From Telopea speciosissima (Eukaryota > Streptophyta > Magnoliopsida > Proteales > Proteaceae): 64,000 nucleotides of DNA. This document shows, one piece after another, positions 21,055-32,428 of the stretch. The position numbers and the translations under genes are program-made. Below the pieces are notes generated by a model. It made no database searches and was not told the DNA's origin. It saw nothing but the letters and a program-made list of their open reading frames with translations. The stretch's first letter is position 1. Every line of letters begins with the position of its first letter. The stretch lies in NCBI RefSeq assembly GCF_018873765.1, contig NC_057924.1:12177001-12241000 (forward strand), read 5' to 3'.

Positions 21055-21328
21055 CTTTGAAGTATCCGAATATGGTACACAACTTCTATAGAATCTATCG
21101 GACACAAGGATTAAAAAGAAAGAAGAGAAGAAACACAAGACCCTCATCGTTTTGTGGCCTTCAAAATTCAAATACCAAGGCGAGTTAATGCATAAGAAGT
21201 TAATGGAAATTGCTTACCATTAAAGATATCATTAAACAGAAAAACACTAAAACCTGCAAATTTATGTCCCATGTTGCCTTCATAGTTCATCATCGTCCTA
21301 ATGTAGAACCAATGTGCATATGTATATA

Positions 21329-21512
21329 TGGGAGAAAGAACGCTACCTAGTCGTGTGCAGCGCATAGTCCCTACATTCAAATACAGGGTCACACAAAATG
21401 ACCACCATGCCCCCATAAAAAAATACAAATTCCTGTGGATGCGACGGTCATTTTGCGTGGCCATGTGTCTAGCGTAAGGGCCGCGTACCACATGCGACGA
21501 GATATTGTTCCC
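21329..21512. mobile_element. foldback MITE
   Basis: GGTCACACAAAATGACCACC on the left pairs with GACGGTCATTTTGCGTGGCC on the right, and the outer arms GTCGTGTGCAGCGC and ACCACATGCGACGAG also pair. Related in style to the element at 19131. Confidence 0.6.
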
Positions 21513-22575
21513 TTTCCCTATATATATATATATCATGAGTCATCTGATTAAAAATAAAATAAAATCTGATCAGGAATCAAGAAGGTTTGCCCAAATTAAA
21601 GAATTGAACGGTCTAGGTTCAAGTCAATCCAAGTTTTCTTGTTAGATCGCTACTTGATTGCATGGTCTCTACACCAATGCCTGGGCCAATTCTATTCATA
21701 GCCCATAAGTTTGGTGTATAATTAAATAAACTTTAGAAATATTTTTTTTGTTGTCTTTAATGTTAGCCATTTTTTCTTTATCACCTGTGAAGTAACTATA
21801 GCCCCAGTCCCTCTCTCTCCTCACTTGGAAAAGGAGAAAATGAAGATATTAAAAAAATAAGAAAAACATGACTCACTGTGACCAGGTTTTACTCGCCCGA
21901 CTCATAAGGTTTTGAAAAGGGCGAGTCAAGCTGAAAAATCTGGTTTTATATGTATGATGCAAGGAATTGAAAATAAATGAAAACACTGTTAAGACTTTTC
22001 CACGATAAGGTCATAAAAGTTTGTGGGCTTAATCCTCAGTGGACAAACTTGAGAGTGGGCTTAAGCTTATGTCCCCTAAATGAATTTGTTTCTCTTGAGT
22101 GGGCATATATCCTACAAGGAGATAGCTTCCTAGCAGCTGCAACAAAGTTCATGGGCTTTAGAATCCAAGGTCTGAGGCCCATAAGCAAAGGAGACCAAGT
22201 CAATTTCAATTCGAACTGCATATGGCATGCATGGTCCATTTATAACCGGTTGGTCGGGTACTGACCTTTAATCGAGCTACCAATAATTGAGTTAAAAGGG
22301 TCTTAAACGAGTTACTGAGCCATTTATTTCTAAGTGGGCATAAATATGGGACTGGGTAAAGGTGTTCTAAACAGACTTCAAACATGTTGAGTTGAATTGG
22401 GCTCCTAATCGATCGATCTTGGTCGGGTGGGACTTTTGCACCGAGAATGACCAAATAGTATTCGATCTAGGCTTGAGCCCAACACATTTAACAAACAAGC
22501 CAAGCCGGATTCAGGTTTTCCTCATCGGGCTTGATTGGGCCTGTCGGTGCGGGTCTGGAATTGACCACCCTACAC
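21513..22575. other. intergenic with a partial hAT-like end
   Basis: No gene recognised. The stretch ending GGTCTGGAATTGACCACCCTA at about 22573 resembles the right end of the 20435 element, with GGTTGGTCGGGTACTGACC at about 22247 as a possible, poorly matching left side. Probably a decayed relative. Confidence 0.35.
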
Positions 22576-22969
22576 TCAATTTACTTTCTAAACAGGAGAG
22601 AGAGACATACCTTTTTCGATCCAACTGATATGATTGATACCATATCAGTGTCCATATTAGTTTTGGAACAGGCAAATCTAATACCATGCACTTAAACTCG
22701 TGGCTCCAAAACATAAAATCATTGATTGCCAAAACAAAAAACATAGTCGTTGGATAAAATAACCGTTATATTGTATATTCTTACCACAACCATATTTTGA
22801 TTTCATATCTAATTTGAGTTTTGTTTTTAGAATCTAGCCGTTAGGTAGCCGTTAGGTTGCACATAGAGAGAGAGAGAGAGAGTAGAGCCGGGGAGAGAGC
22901 GGTGTAGAGAGCTGCTCGTACTGGTGAAATTGTAGGGCCTTCAAAACAAGGCTGACGGCTCCTCATCCA
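22576..22969. other. intergenic with a short GA microsatellite
   Basis: AT-rich DNA with a GAGAGA run at about 22866-22883. No gene seen. Confidence 0.45.
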
Positions 22970-23550
22970 TTGTCTTCGAGGGTTAAGAGATTGAGAGATC
23001 AGACAGTCGACTGATCTTGTTCTTTGTTCTTAATTCTTCGTCCTTCACGGTTGTCTGTCCGATTCTGAGTCACTACGTGTTCCTCTGATTATTGTTTTTT
23101 CCTTTCTCTTTTTCTCTGTATCAGGGTTAATGGTTTTCCCGTTTTCATAGTTTTGTTGAGCTTAAGCCCTTATTTTCCTCCTCCATCGTCTTCTAGAGTT
23201 AGGAGAGAGCGAGACCAGATAGCCAACTGATCTTTGTCTTTGTCCCTCACGGTTTTGTCATCTTCTCTCTCTTTCTTTGTGTTAGGGTTTTATCGTTTTC
23301 AAATTTTCATCGAGCTTAAGCTCTTATTCCCCTTACAATCATCTGTGTTAAGTGATGGAGAGACTAGACGGTCGGACGATCTCATTCTTCTTAGTTCTTC
23401 ATTCCTTCGTCCTTCATGGTTGTCCGACTCCGAGAACTCCACGGTCATCATCATCTGATCACGGTAAGTTTTCTCATCTTCTTTCTTTGTACTAGGGTTT
23501 AGGGATTTTCTATTTTTATAGTTCGATTGAGCTTAGGCACTTTTTCCTGT
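22970..23550. repeat. three degenerate tandem repeats, about 150-215 bp each
   Basis: The word order GAGAGAT/GAGACCAGA, CTGATCTTGTTC or similar, TCGTCCTTCA, GGTTGTC, GTATCAGGGTTA or similar, TTTTCATAGTTTT and GAGCTTAAGCCCTTAT occurs three times. It looks like a repetitive leader of an unidentified element. Confidence 0.5.
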
Positions 23551-23699
23551 AACATGTAGCTGTGTTAGGGTTCTTTTTTCTTTCGCATTTGGGGAAGAGA
23601 TTATGTCTTGCCAGGAGTTGCAGACCTATCGAAACCTCAAAGGTTAAGGTCGGGAGCCAAATCTATATTGGGAGATGTACCCTGTTCAGGTCGGGAGCC

Positions 23700-24630
23700 A
23701 AGTCTAATGGAACCCTTTATCCTCTTAAGGTTCCAAAGAGAGGTGAAGGAAGAACCAACTAAGCTAGTCAACTCTCAACCTAGAGGACCAACTCTGATAC
23801 CAAGTTAGAATCCTAGGACAACCAAACTTACATTAGTGATGTAACTCCACATCTCACAGCAGCCATTCACATATACCATGCACGAAACTTAAAATTTGAG
23901 AAGAACAGGGTACAACAACCGATACCTGTGCAGTAGCAAAGAAGAGAGTAAAGCTCTCTAACCATTCCCTTTCACAAATTGAGCTTTTGGGGATCTAAAA
24001 GGGACCCTTAGACGATCCAAATAGGCTTAGTGGCATAGCAAACCAAGCTGAGATGAACAGAGTACAACAACCGATACCTGTGCAACAGCAAAGAAGAGAG
24101 TAAAGCTCTCTAACCATTCCCTTTCACAAATCGAGCTTTTGGGGATCTAAAAGGGACCCTTAGACGATCCAAATAGGCTTAGTGGCATAGCAAACCAAGT
24201 TGAGATGAAGCCAGAAGTAGGACTGAGAAGAAATAGGTTGGCAAAATTTTTGGGTAGCTCTTCTAGGGCTTGAATGACCTTCAACAGCTTCTAGACTTCC
24301 TCTATTGCAGATTGGTGTGAGGAATAGACCTCCAAATAATGTAATATGAGTATACTTTACATATTAAAGCCTCTAGTGGAACCCTTTATCCTCTTAGGGT
24401 TCCAAAGAGAGGTGAAGGAAGAACCAACTAAGCTAGTCGACTCTCAAACTAGAGGACCAACTTTGATACCAAGTTAGAATTCTAGGTTGGATCGATTCTA
24501 GGTAAGAGAGAATAGGTTTGCAGCTAGAGGAGAAGAAGGAGAGAAAAGAAGAGAGGAAGAGGAAGAGAGATTGAGAGAATTGTGTGTGTTAGGAGATTCA
24601 TCTCCTAACACCTATTTACTTCATTGCTAT
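23700..24630 (-). mobile_element. possible LTR-retrotransposon fossil, leader region
   Basis: On the minus strand, two copies of TTGGTATCA at about 23797 and 24470 resemble the initiator-Met tRNA primer-binding site of plant LTR elements. Each follows a pyrimidine-rich stretch or TTCTAAC and is followed by about 110 bp shared by both copies. No gag or pol domain is visible. If real it is a broken, old remnant. Borders, family and age cannot be fixed. Confidence 0.3.
23903..24206. repeat. 152-bp tandem duplication
   Basis: GAACAGGGTACAACAACCGA, continuing through GGGGATCTAAAAGGGACCCT to CATAGCAAACCAAG, is repeated once with a 152-bp period and few differences. It lies between two direct copies of a 110-bp block at 23707 and 24380. 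Confidence 0.85.
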
Positions 24631-25130
24631 TAACTTTAGGAATTATAAGGGCCTCCCTAGGGAGGTAAAAAGTGAAAAAACATAAAAGATAAAACTATAA
24701 ACTTCAGGACTTATAATAAAGATATTGACTAAAGTACTCCTAAGACAATAACTCTTACAAAATTTGCTTGAAATGTGGGAACTCTTGAACTAAAAGGGAG
24801 ATTATTTACCAGTTCTTTTATTTTTCAAAATTCTTATCAAATAAGTTGGGGTGTGATTCTTGCCTTATTTTTGTATACATAGGTCATCATTTGGATGGAC
24901 TCAGCAACACATTTATTCTGTTAACTTTTCTTGGACAAAGTCCCCATTGTATTGCCCGATTACTTAGATTTCTTTCAATTTCTCCAAATCCTTCTTACCA
25001 TTCCCCCATCCCTTCAAATGGTACAAATATAGGAAACAGCTGAAAACTCTCTCTCTCTCTCTCTCTCTCTCTTATGCAAGTATTTTTTTCTTTGAAATTA
25101 AAGAATATATTGTTTGATATAATGACCTAG
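24631..25130. other. intergenic with (CT)n
   Basis: AT-rich DNA with a CT run at 25049-25071. No gene seen. Confidence 0.5.
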
Positions 25131-25175
25131 AACCCCGTAGTGGCGGGAACCTCGTGTACTAGGTACGCCCTTTTT
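25131..25175 (+). repeat. 3' end fragment of an Au-type SINE
   Basis: CCCCGTAGTGGCGGGAACCT, then TCGTGTACTAGGTACGCCCTTTTT, matches the 3' portion of the fuller copy at 61231. Confidence 0.6.
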
Positions 25176-25574
25176 AAATGACCTAGATCCCTGTTTGGAA
25201 TGTAGTTATATTATTATATTCTAATGGATATAACAGTAATAAATGAAAACCAAGTGGTTGGTTCGTATTCTTAGCATTTTTTTAGGGTAATTTACACATA
25301 CCACCCCTGAGGTTTGACAAAAGTATGATTTTACCCCCCAATTTTGGAAAATTCTACGTAACCCCCTGAGGTTTACAAACGTTAACAAATACACCCATTC
25401 CGTCAGTTCACGACTAACAGTGTTAAAAACATGGGGTGAAATAACAAAATTGCCCTAGTAAAGAAAAAAAAACCTGCAACTCAGTAATTTACTCACTGAC
25501 TCAGAGCAAGGGAATGATAGTGATGTCGCCGGTGGACATCGGAAGACCTACCTTCGTTCAACATCATATTCGCT

Positions 25575-26140
25575 CACCTTCTTATTACCAACACCAAGAC
25601 TGATAGCTGCTGCAACCTGATCCTTTCCTTTGCATCTTTGCCCTTCCCCACTCTATCGAAATCGTCGGCAAGGAGAGGGCAATTGGCGAGGGCATCCCAG
25701 AACTCCGAAGGCTCTTTGCCTTCATCGATGTTCAGAATGGGTCCTTGAGCTCTCTCGTAACGCACGACCTGAGACGCAGCAGCGCTGGCGTGATTCAACA
25801 TTACCTGAGTACAATTCTTCTTGACCCAGATGTAAATCATCGAAGGTACATAAACGATGAAAGCCCCAAGAGAATCGAGGCCGAGTGCGCTTGGATGATT
25901 CAACATTTTGGGAACCAAGTGGAGGGAATCGTAGGCAGAGTGGGGGGCCATCTAGTACATCCGAAGCACAAAGTTAGGGCTGGCCGACACAGTGTGAACC
26001 CTCTTCTAGCACTACAAGAACTGGCAAGTGATGCCCATGTTTGGGTTTGTGATCCTGCGAGTAGCCTTCATAAACTGGAATGCATCCTCAAAGCTTTGGT
26101 CGTCCCTCCACATAAGTCAAAGATTAAAGAATATCAGGAT
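25575..26140 (-). pseudogene. captured MKP1 (MAP kinase phosphatase 1) fragment
   Basis: The minus-strand frame reads LMWRDDQSFEDAFQFMKA, then TNPNMGITCQFL, KRVHT, SAYDSLHLVPKML, LDSLGAFIVYVPSMIYIWV, QVVRYERAQGPI, and DEGKEPSEFWDALAN. In plant MKP1 the end of the dual-specificity phosphatase domain is followed by a gelsolin-like domain with exactly this order (DSRGAFIV-VPS-IYVWIG, then VVRYE). The catalytic cysteine loop is not convincingly present upstream, and three in-frame TAG stops interrupt the block. MKP1 dampens stress MAP kinases; this piece cannot. It is an intron-poor exon block between MULE-like ends, hence a capture. Confidence 0.75.
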
Positions 26141-26469
26141 TCAGATTCAGAAAGTCCAGAATTTCAAGAAGTATATTTGTAATAGGGAACTCAAAAATTG
26201 ATTGGAGATCTGATTTGAAAGCAAACTCTGATTTTTAATAACAGTGAGGCAAATCGATTGCAAGGTTTCTCAAGAATCAAAACAAAAATTGAACTGAAAT
26301 AAACAAAAACTAGAAGCTAAGAGAATCCAACAAAACAAGAAATTACAGGGAATTCTAACTTGTTTAATGGAGAAAAAGATAGAGAAAGGAGAGAGAGAGA
26401 GAGAGAGAGAGAGAGATTCAGGAATTCACTTTAACCAATCTGGAATCTATCAGATCCTTGGTGAATCCA

Positions 26470-26860
26470 CTAATGCGCAGTGAGCAAGTAGCTGCGTGTA
26501 AAGAGTGTGCAGCTAGGGTTGTGAGAGAACAAAATTGAGTAAGAATAGGAGAATGAAGCAGCCATGAAGTCATCAAAGCTTACCGTTCGTGTATTGTTGT
26601 TTGATGGAGCCATTGATTGAGTGCTTCTAGTAGGTTTGGAAGGAGCAAAATGATCCACATTCGGTGAAAAGGTAAGAGACCGAGACACAGCTGGGAGTGC
26701 TAGAGCGAGATTTAGAGTCTCTAGCTTCACCTTCTTCTCTCTTTTCTCTCTTTCTATTTCTTGTTCGAGCTCTCGCTTCGTCCGAAGCCTTGTGACATCT
26801 TCCCCAAAATCGTGTTCCCATACCTGCTACTCATTTTTCCCAATCCATTTTGGGGAAGAT
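26470..26860 (-). pseudogene. captured OBERON3/4 (TITANIA)-like fragment
   Basis: On the minus strand a charged stretch (REQEIEREKRE) is followed by KLETLNLALALPAVSRSLTF, then QSMAPSNNNTRT, then FMAASFSYSYS and FSHNPSCT. The ETLNLSLALPDVSLSL and SLSYSYSHPFSHNPSC signatures are what I recall from OBE3/OBE4 PHD-finger proteins of embryo and meristem development. A GTAAGC after NNNTRT could be an old splice donor. The PHD finger is absent and frames are broken around the block. Protein family is recalled from motif memory and is less certain than MKP1. Confidence 0.45.
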
Positions 26861-27079
26861 GAGTTGCGGGTTTGTTTTTTATTTTTTTCTTCTTGTAAGG
26901 GCAATTTCGTCAGTTCATAGCATATTTTTAACGTTGTTAGTCATGAACTGACGGAATGGATGTACTTGTTAACGTTTGTAAACCTCAGGGGGGTACGAAG
27001 AATTTTCCAAAACTAAGGGGTAAAATCATACTTCCATCAAACCTCAGGGGTGGTATGTGTAAATTACCCTTTTTTTTTA

Positions 27080-28617
27080 TTTTCCTCCTCTCTTCCCCGC
27101 TTCTTCCTCTCTTTTTTTCTGAGAATAAAATAGTTGTATTGAAAAAAAAAAAAGAAAAAAAAAAAACATAAGTTATTTGAAACCAAATTTGGGAAAATTA
27201 TGGTCAGTTTACATAGAGGGTATCATGTTGTGATGTGATTTTTTATTTTGGAACCTTAAGCTGGTACGTAATTTTAGTTCACTTTATAGGTTAGTTTCAT
27301 TCACTTTCTATTTTATAGTTTTTCTCTATCTTATTTGACTAGCATCCATGGGAACTAAAACATTTGTAGTTAAGAGTCAAAATTATAATCCAGAATTATG
27401 GGTCACAAAAATCAGAAAGTAGTTCAAAAAATTAGGATATTTTTTAAGTTTGGATCATACCATATCTTCTATCAACTTTGTGCTAGTGCCCCATCATCTC
27501 TAAAAGGTTTTCATTCATTCTTGTTGTGTCTTTGGCGTTCTCATTTATGCTTAATGTATTTGGAGGCCAAGTTTTCCTACATTTTTGGTCTATTAAGGAG
27601 TCATTTCTTTAAGAATAAAAAGTCAAGTTAATTTTTAAGGTTTTGCAATTTTTGATATGATGTTATGAATAAAGCTATAACTTTGTCTTGCTGCAAATGT
27701 GACACATATCGAGACATGTTGGAATTTGAGATTTGATGATTATCAGATATCTTCTAGGTCAGGTGTCAACCATATTAGATGATTCTAATTCTCTAATGAG
27801 TACGTTTTCATGGATGGTTTATCATGTTATGATCAAGAGATATCTTCCAATTTGTATGTGGATCTGTCTGTTGGATATTTCTGCCACAAGTGTAAAAAGG
27901 CAAACAACATGAATTTATTTCATCTATTTGAAGTAACTCCTAACTTTTTTCATATGGCTAAAGTTTCAATGCTTAGTATCCCTTCCCTCCCTTGAACTTA
28001 GTTAGGTGATATGCATTCTTCAAGACAACCCATTGTCTCTATAGTTGCCATTTCCAAAACTGCAGAGTTTATGTTTTAATTGAAAAAACTACAACTGTTG
28101 ATGTTTTGTTGTACAAAAGTGATATTTCTTAAGAAATTCAAGGGTCTGAAGTTGGAGAACTTTTAAATGTTGACGTACAGGGTTATGATTCTGTTTTTTG
28201 TGTTGCATATTGATTCTCTTTTGAGAAATCATGTCCTCTATATTAAAGCAATTCATTGTATGTTTTTATGATGATCATATAGTTCTAAAAAAAAAAAAAA
28301 AATTATGATGAGCTTATATATTTTGGTGATGTCATGGCTAGTAGGTCTTTTGAATACTTGAGTGCAAATCCAGTGCAAGCTAATATATTTATATCATATG
28401 ATGTCTCACATAGGGCAGACTCTCTTTTCTAGCAATATCGATTAGCAACTAAGAGGCAAGGTTGCCAGCAACTGGGTGGGTTTTAAGAAAGAACTTTGCC
28501 ATTTTGCTCTTTTGATCATATCCTTCATAATCAGTCGGTGCATACAAATTTGTCTTTATATCTTGCTCTCTACTGGGATCCTGTTCTGATTAGTTTGTTG
28601 TACATTGGCTTTTAATT
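27080..28617. other. no gene recognised; scattered short frames
   Basis: A poly(A) tract at 27140-27167 follows the Pack-MULE. At 27810-27995 a frame with YFCHKCKKANNMNLFHLFEV has a CxxC pair but no family I recognise. Other coding-like scraps lie between 28090 and 28450. This may be a decayed gene. Confidence 0.35.
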
Positions 28618-29338
28618 TTATGTGATCTTGGGGAAAGCTGAGAGAATTGATAGTCCAAACATCGATAAGAATAGAAAAGTAAGCTCCACTTTATGCTACT
28701 AATGGCCTTGTCTCATCAGATTTCACTTGTCTGTTATCTGGATCTTTTTACAATGTCAAGAAACCTTCTCAAAATATTAAGAAAATCATGTATTTGCAAA
28801 TAACTTATTTCCTTAATTTTGAATTCTTTTGGCATGTGTTTTTTTCTCCATTATATAGTTTAACATTAGAAGTGGAATCAATTGGAATCAGAACTGATTA
28901 CTTTGTATTGATTGCACTGTTGCTCTTATTGTAGTAGTGAGATTTGTCTTGATATTACCTAAAGAAGAAAACTGCAGGAACTTAGTCTTAGCTGACTTGA
29001 CAGTGGGACAGCTTTTTTATGTAATCCACAAAAGAATCAAATTGAGTGCAGAAGGCAATATTCATTTTGGTGTACAATGTCCTCCCTCCAACTGGTAACC
29101 ATTTTACAAATGTTGTGTTGCTTCTTTACACCCTGTTCCCCCCAAGCTGGCCAACAAAATGTTGTGCTTTTTTTATTTTAAGTAGCTGGACTTATGAGAT
29201 GCTAAAGGTTGGTTTTGCATTTGGTTGTTGCTAGGGACAATAATGTCTGCCATATACGAAAAGAATAAGGATGAAGATGGATTCCCTTATGTGACATACA
29301 GTGGGGAGAACACACTTGAGCACCAGATACAACTATAG
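28618..29338 (+). pseudogene. ATG8 (autophagy ubiquitin-like protein) pseudogene
   Basis: Three blocks match ATG8 in order: GKAERIDSPNIDK before a GTAAGC donor at 28679; DLTVGQLFYVIHKRIKLSA then KAIFILVYNVLPPTG at 28977-29094; and [20 protein letters not shown] then SGENT at 29235-29338. Introns are kept, so it is not a processed copy. The N-terminal exon is not found, the block 1 to block 2 junction is out of frame by one base, and two bases are missing at the SAEKA site. The C-terminal TFG, whose Gly is needed for ATG4 cleavage and lipid conjugation, reads TLE here. A functional protein is unlikely. Confidence 0.75.
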
Positions 29339-31103
29339 AGCAAGGCTGATGGGGTCTCTTTTGACTTCCATCTTTAGCTTATCATCCTTTCTCCTTCTTT
29401 TTTTTTTATTATTTATGAGAAAAATAAGAAATATATATATTAAAAGAAAGGCAAATTCGTACAGTGTTCAAGGACACAAGGTATATTAGTACGGGTGGTG
29501 TATTGGGCAAATGATCTAAACCAAGTTAGTAAAGTGGAGTTTGTCAAAATCATCATTTCTTGTTTTTGTGTAAATAATTTTATTTTAATTTTCCAAATGT
29601 AAAGAGCTCTCCATTAATAAGATGTACATTCATTTTATGTATATATTTTATGGAGAAGTTGGTAAACATAAAAAATTGATTTATGCTTTAAATTATCTAT
29701 TTACTTCTATTATATGAGCTTTACCCATGGTGATGCTTGCACTTTATTCAAATGACCTAATGGAAAACCAATTTTGAAGTATTCATAGTCCATTTCACAT
29801 GTCTTTTTTGGATTTCGGAAGCAAATACGATTGGGTAGAGCAAAAACAATGGAAATAAAATTCATCGGTTCTCATAGTTCTAGCGATGGAGGTACTGATG
29901 TAAATATCAAAAATAATTTATGATGATTTATGGACTGAAGTAGTGACCAATGCTTGCTTATCTTATAGTATTATTATACTTTAGCTACACATAATTTAAC
30001 AAGGGGAGATCCACTATTAATGGTCCACGATTGGTATGAGAATAAATAAAGCTCGACACGACCTATATTTCATGGGTTTGAAAATGATCGATATCGATAC
30101 TTGGCCAATCTGTATCAATTAAATGGTACAGATAAGGGGTAAAATAGTCAAAGACCTATTTTGTAAAGAAAATCAGGGGTTAGTTTGTCCGATACGACCA
30201 ATCCTTGTCGATACCGTATCAGTATTATTTGGGAGGGCATTCCTGATAAAATATTTGAGGGCCTGTAGAAGTAATGGTATTCTTGTAATTATATTGTAGT
30301 TGAGCAGTACAAGTTTCAGGTTTAGGAAATATATTCCACAAATATAAATTACCAAACCTATTTCTAATTATATAATATATTGTACAAATAGAAACCAAGC
30401 AATTTTAATTTGTAGACCATAATTTATTGTCAGAAATGATTTCTCAAAAATAGGTAATAAATACAAATACAAATCATACCAAAGAGACCCTTTAAAGAGG
30501 CAAACCTTTGATAACTAGTTTTTTGCAAGTTATTCCTATAAAAACCTGAGCTCCATTTGTTTAGTAATGCAAATTCTTCCTCTAGTGCATTATTCCAAAC
30601 CCTGATATGGATTTTCACTCTTTTTGGTGTGTTTGTGCCTTGGTGGTGTTGGAATCTAAGCTTGTACATGTGACACATCAGTGCAGTTCTTATTTTGACG
30701 TGTCATGTTAATGTTTGTCTTAATTACCTAGTTGTTCTATTCTTTTATTATGTACATCAAACTCGGACACTTTTGAAATAAATATATTTTATTTTATTAC
30801 TATTGCAAGAATTTATTTACGAGTTTATAGGTTGAATCCATAGATTTTCATCCAAAACGGTTCTTGACTAGGGATATGACCAGACATCCTGTTCATATGG
30901 TAGTTACATTGGATATCACTATAAATATTGATTTTAGGGCATAAAAGTAGGTACACATAATGTGTGTGTATAGAAAATAATTTGGTACAATTTCTTGCAT
31001 GTGTTACTGCCTGCTGTATGCAGTAAAGATGCGTACCTATAATTAATGACCCTTTGACCTGAAAGATCTTTATCGTTACGATGTTGCATTATGGGTTTTG
31101 GTA
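29339..31103. other. AT-rich intergenic region
   Basis: No confident gene. A stretch at 30060-30215 with GATCGATATCGATAC and CGATACCGTATCAG words is probably a decayed repeat. A possible gene scrap lies at 30553-30625. Confidence 0.4.
30553..30625 (-). pseudogene. possible CAF1 deadenylase N-terminal scrap
   Basis: The minus frame reads VKIHIRVWNNALEEEFALL, close to the IREVWDDNLEEEFALI start of CCR4-associated factor 1. Only about 24 codons match, with no catalytic residues, so chance or decay is hard to tell apart. Confidence 0.3.
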
Positions 31104-31560
31104 CATCAATGGTTGATGTCATATGGATTGTACATCAATGTGATGGATTCGTAATGACGCATCGTGATGCTCAACATGGGATCCACAATCCTACATTGAG
31201 GAATATCAAGTAGATAGAATGCATGTGATCAATCTGACTGGAATCTGAATCAAGTGACATATTTATAAATGATTTACAAATCTTATTTTCTATTTTATTA
31301 AACATATTATTATATTAAGGGTTTGATAGTATTTAATTACATGCCCTATAGTCTATCATGAGATGGATTGTATATGGACTGTATATCGGTGTGATGGATT
31401 CGTAATGACGCATCGTGATAATATGGGATCCACTACCCTACATTGGGGAATATCAAGTAGATAGAAAGCATTTGATCAATCTAACTGGAATTTGAATCCA
31501 GTAACATTTTTGTAAATGATTTATAATTTTTTTTTTATTTTATTAAATATATTATTATAT
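31104..31560. repeat. 251-bp tandem duplication
   Basis: GTGATGGATTCGTAATGACG at 31140 recurs at 31391, followed in both copies by GATCCAC, CCTACATTG, GGAATATCAAGTAGATAGAA and TTTATTAAA/ACATATTATTATATT. The copies have diverged moderately. Confidence 0.75.
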
Positions 31561-32428
31561 TATTTCAAATAATATTTAATCACATTTTTTATTGTTCTGT
31601 AATCACATGATCTCTGATTAAATATATGTACGATGGATTATGATTTAGTAGTATTTAATTACATGCTCTATAGTCCATCATGAGATATTGTTTAGTAGAT
31701 GGTCTTATATGCAAATTAAAGAATTTAATTATGTATGATATTTTTAAGTTTAAGATTTTGATTGGCATAGATGGGTATGTAAAACAAGGGTTAAGAAGTA
31801 TTCAGCTCTATTGACCGATGATGTTGTTAGGTTTTTTTTTTTCCCCCCGATAATATGAGAATTCATTCATTAAAATTTCGTAGAATACATAAGGCTTATT
31901 GAAAAACTAGTTTATGAAGCCAAGGAATGGAATGCGATCAATTTTGTTTTGCACAAAATTGACAATGACTTCCTTGCCGGACAATCCATAATACTTTTGC
32001 AAGTTTTGGGAATACAAAAAAAAATTACTAAAAAGAAGTCGCTACAAAGATAATATCCTTGATAATTGGGTCAATACTGTGATAGATAGCGGTTCTACCG
32101 AGATTTGTAAAAATGGAAATAACCTCTAATTTATCTGATTTCACTATAATATTGTCCAAACCCATGGATTTAACATGAATAAGTCCCGCACATATTGCAG
32201 AAGCTTTATCCATTGTTATTGAATTGAATGCAAAAATATAAAAAACTGTTGAAATTTATGCAACAAAATTATCCCAAATAACGTAATCAATGCCTCCACT
32301 AAAACCATATTTGGGGAGAGCGGGATTACAGTTCAGCTTGACAAAACCAGCCAATGGTGACCCCAACAAACACCGAATGATGTAGGAGAAGAATTTATAG
32401 GCTTAAGGAAGTGTGGGCTCTTTTTTTT
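31510..32428. repeat. duplicated segment copy A, left part
   Basis: Collinear with 55254-56213 of copy B (shared landmarks CACATGATCTCTGATTAAAT, GTAAAACAAGGGTTAAGAAG and TATTGACCGATGATGTTGTT). Copy A is split at 32428 by the CACTA element and resumes at 53074. Confidence 0.85.
31970..32395 (-). mobile_element. LINE (L1-like) RNase H domain remnant, copy A
   Basis: The minus frame shows VKSMGLDNIIVKSDKLEVIS, then IDPIIKDI, the RVT_3-type RNase H found at the C-terminus of plant L1-like LINEs and related genes. In-frame stops are present upstream, so it is dead. The matching zinc-binding part lies beyond the CACTA insertion at 53090-53470. Confidence 0.65.

Larger units (their letters stand above)
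25284..27070. mobile_element. Pack-MULE-like element carrying two host gene fragments
   Basis: The ends AGGGTAATTTACACATACCA and TGGTATGTGTAAATTACCCT are inverted copies that continue for about 170 bp (CCCCTGAGGTTTG, AACGTTAACAA, GTCAGTTCATGACTAAC). No transposase. The 1.4 kb interior consists of an OBERON3/4-like piece and an MKP1 piece, both reading on the minus strand, plus spacer with a GA run at 26389-26415. The flanks are T-runs, so the target duplication cannot be read. The match to the Pack-MULE architecture is strong; assignment to Mutator is inferred. Confidence 0.7.
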
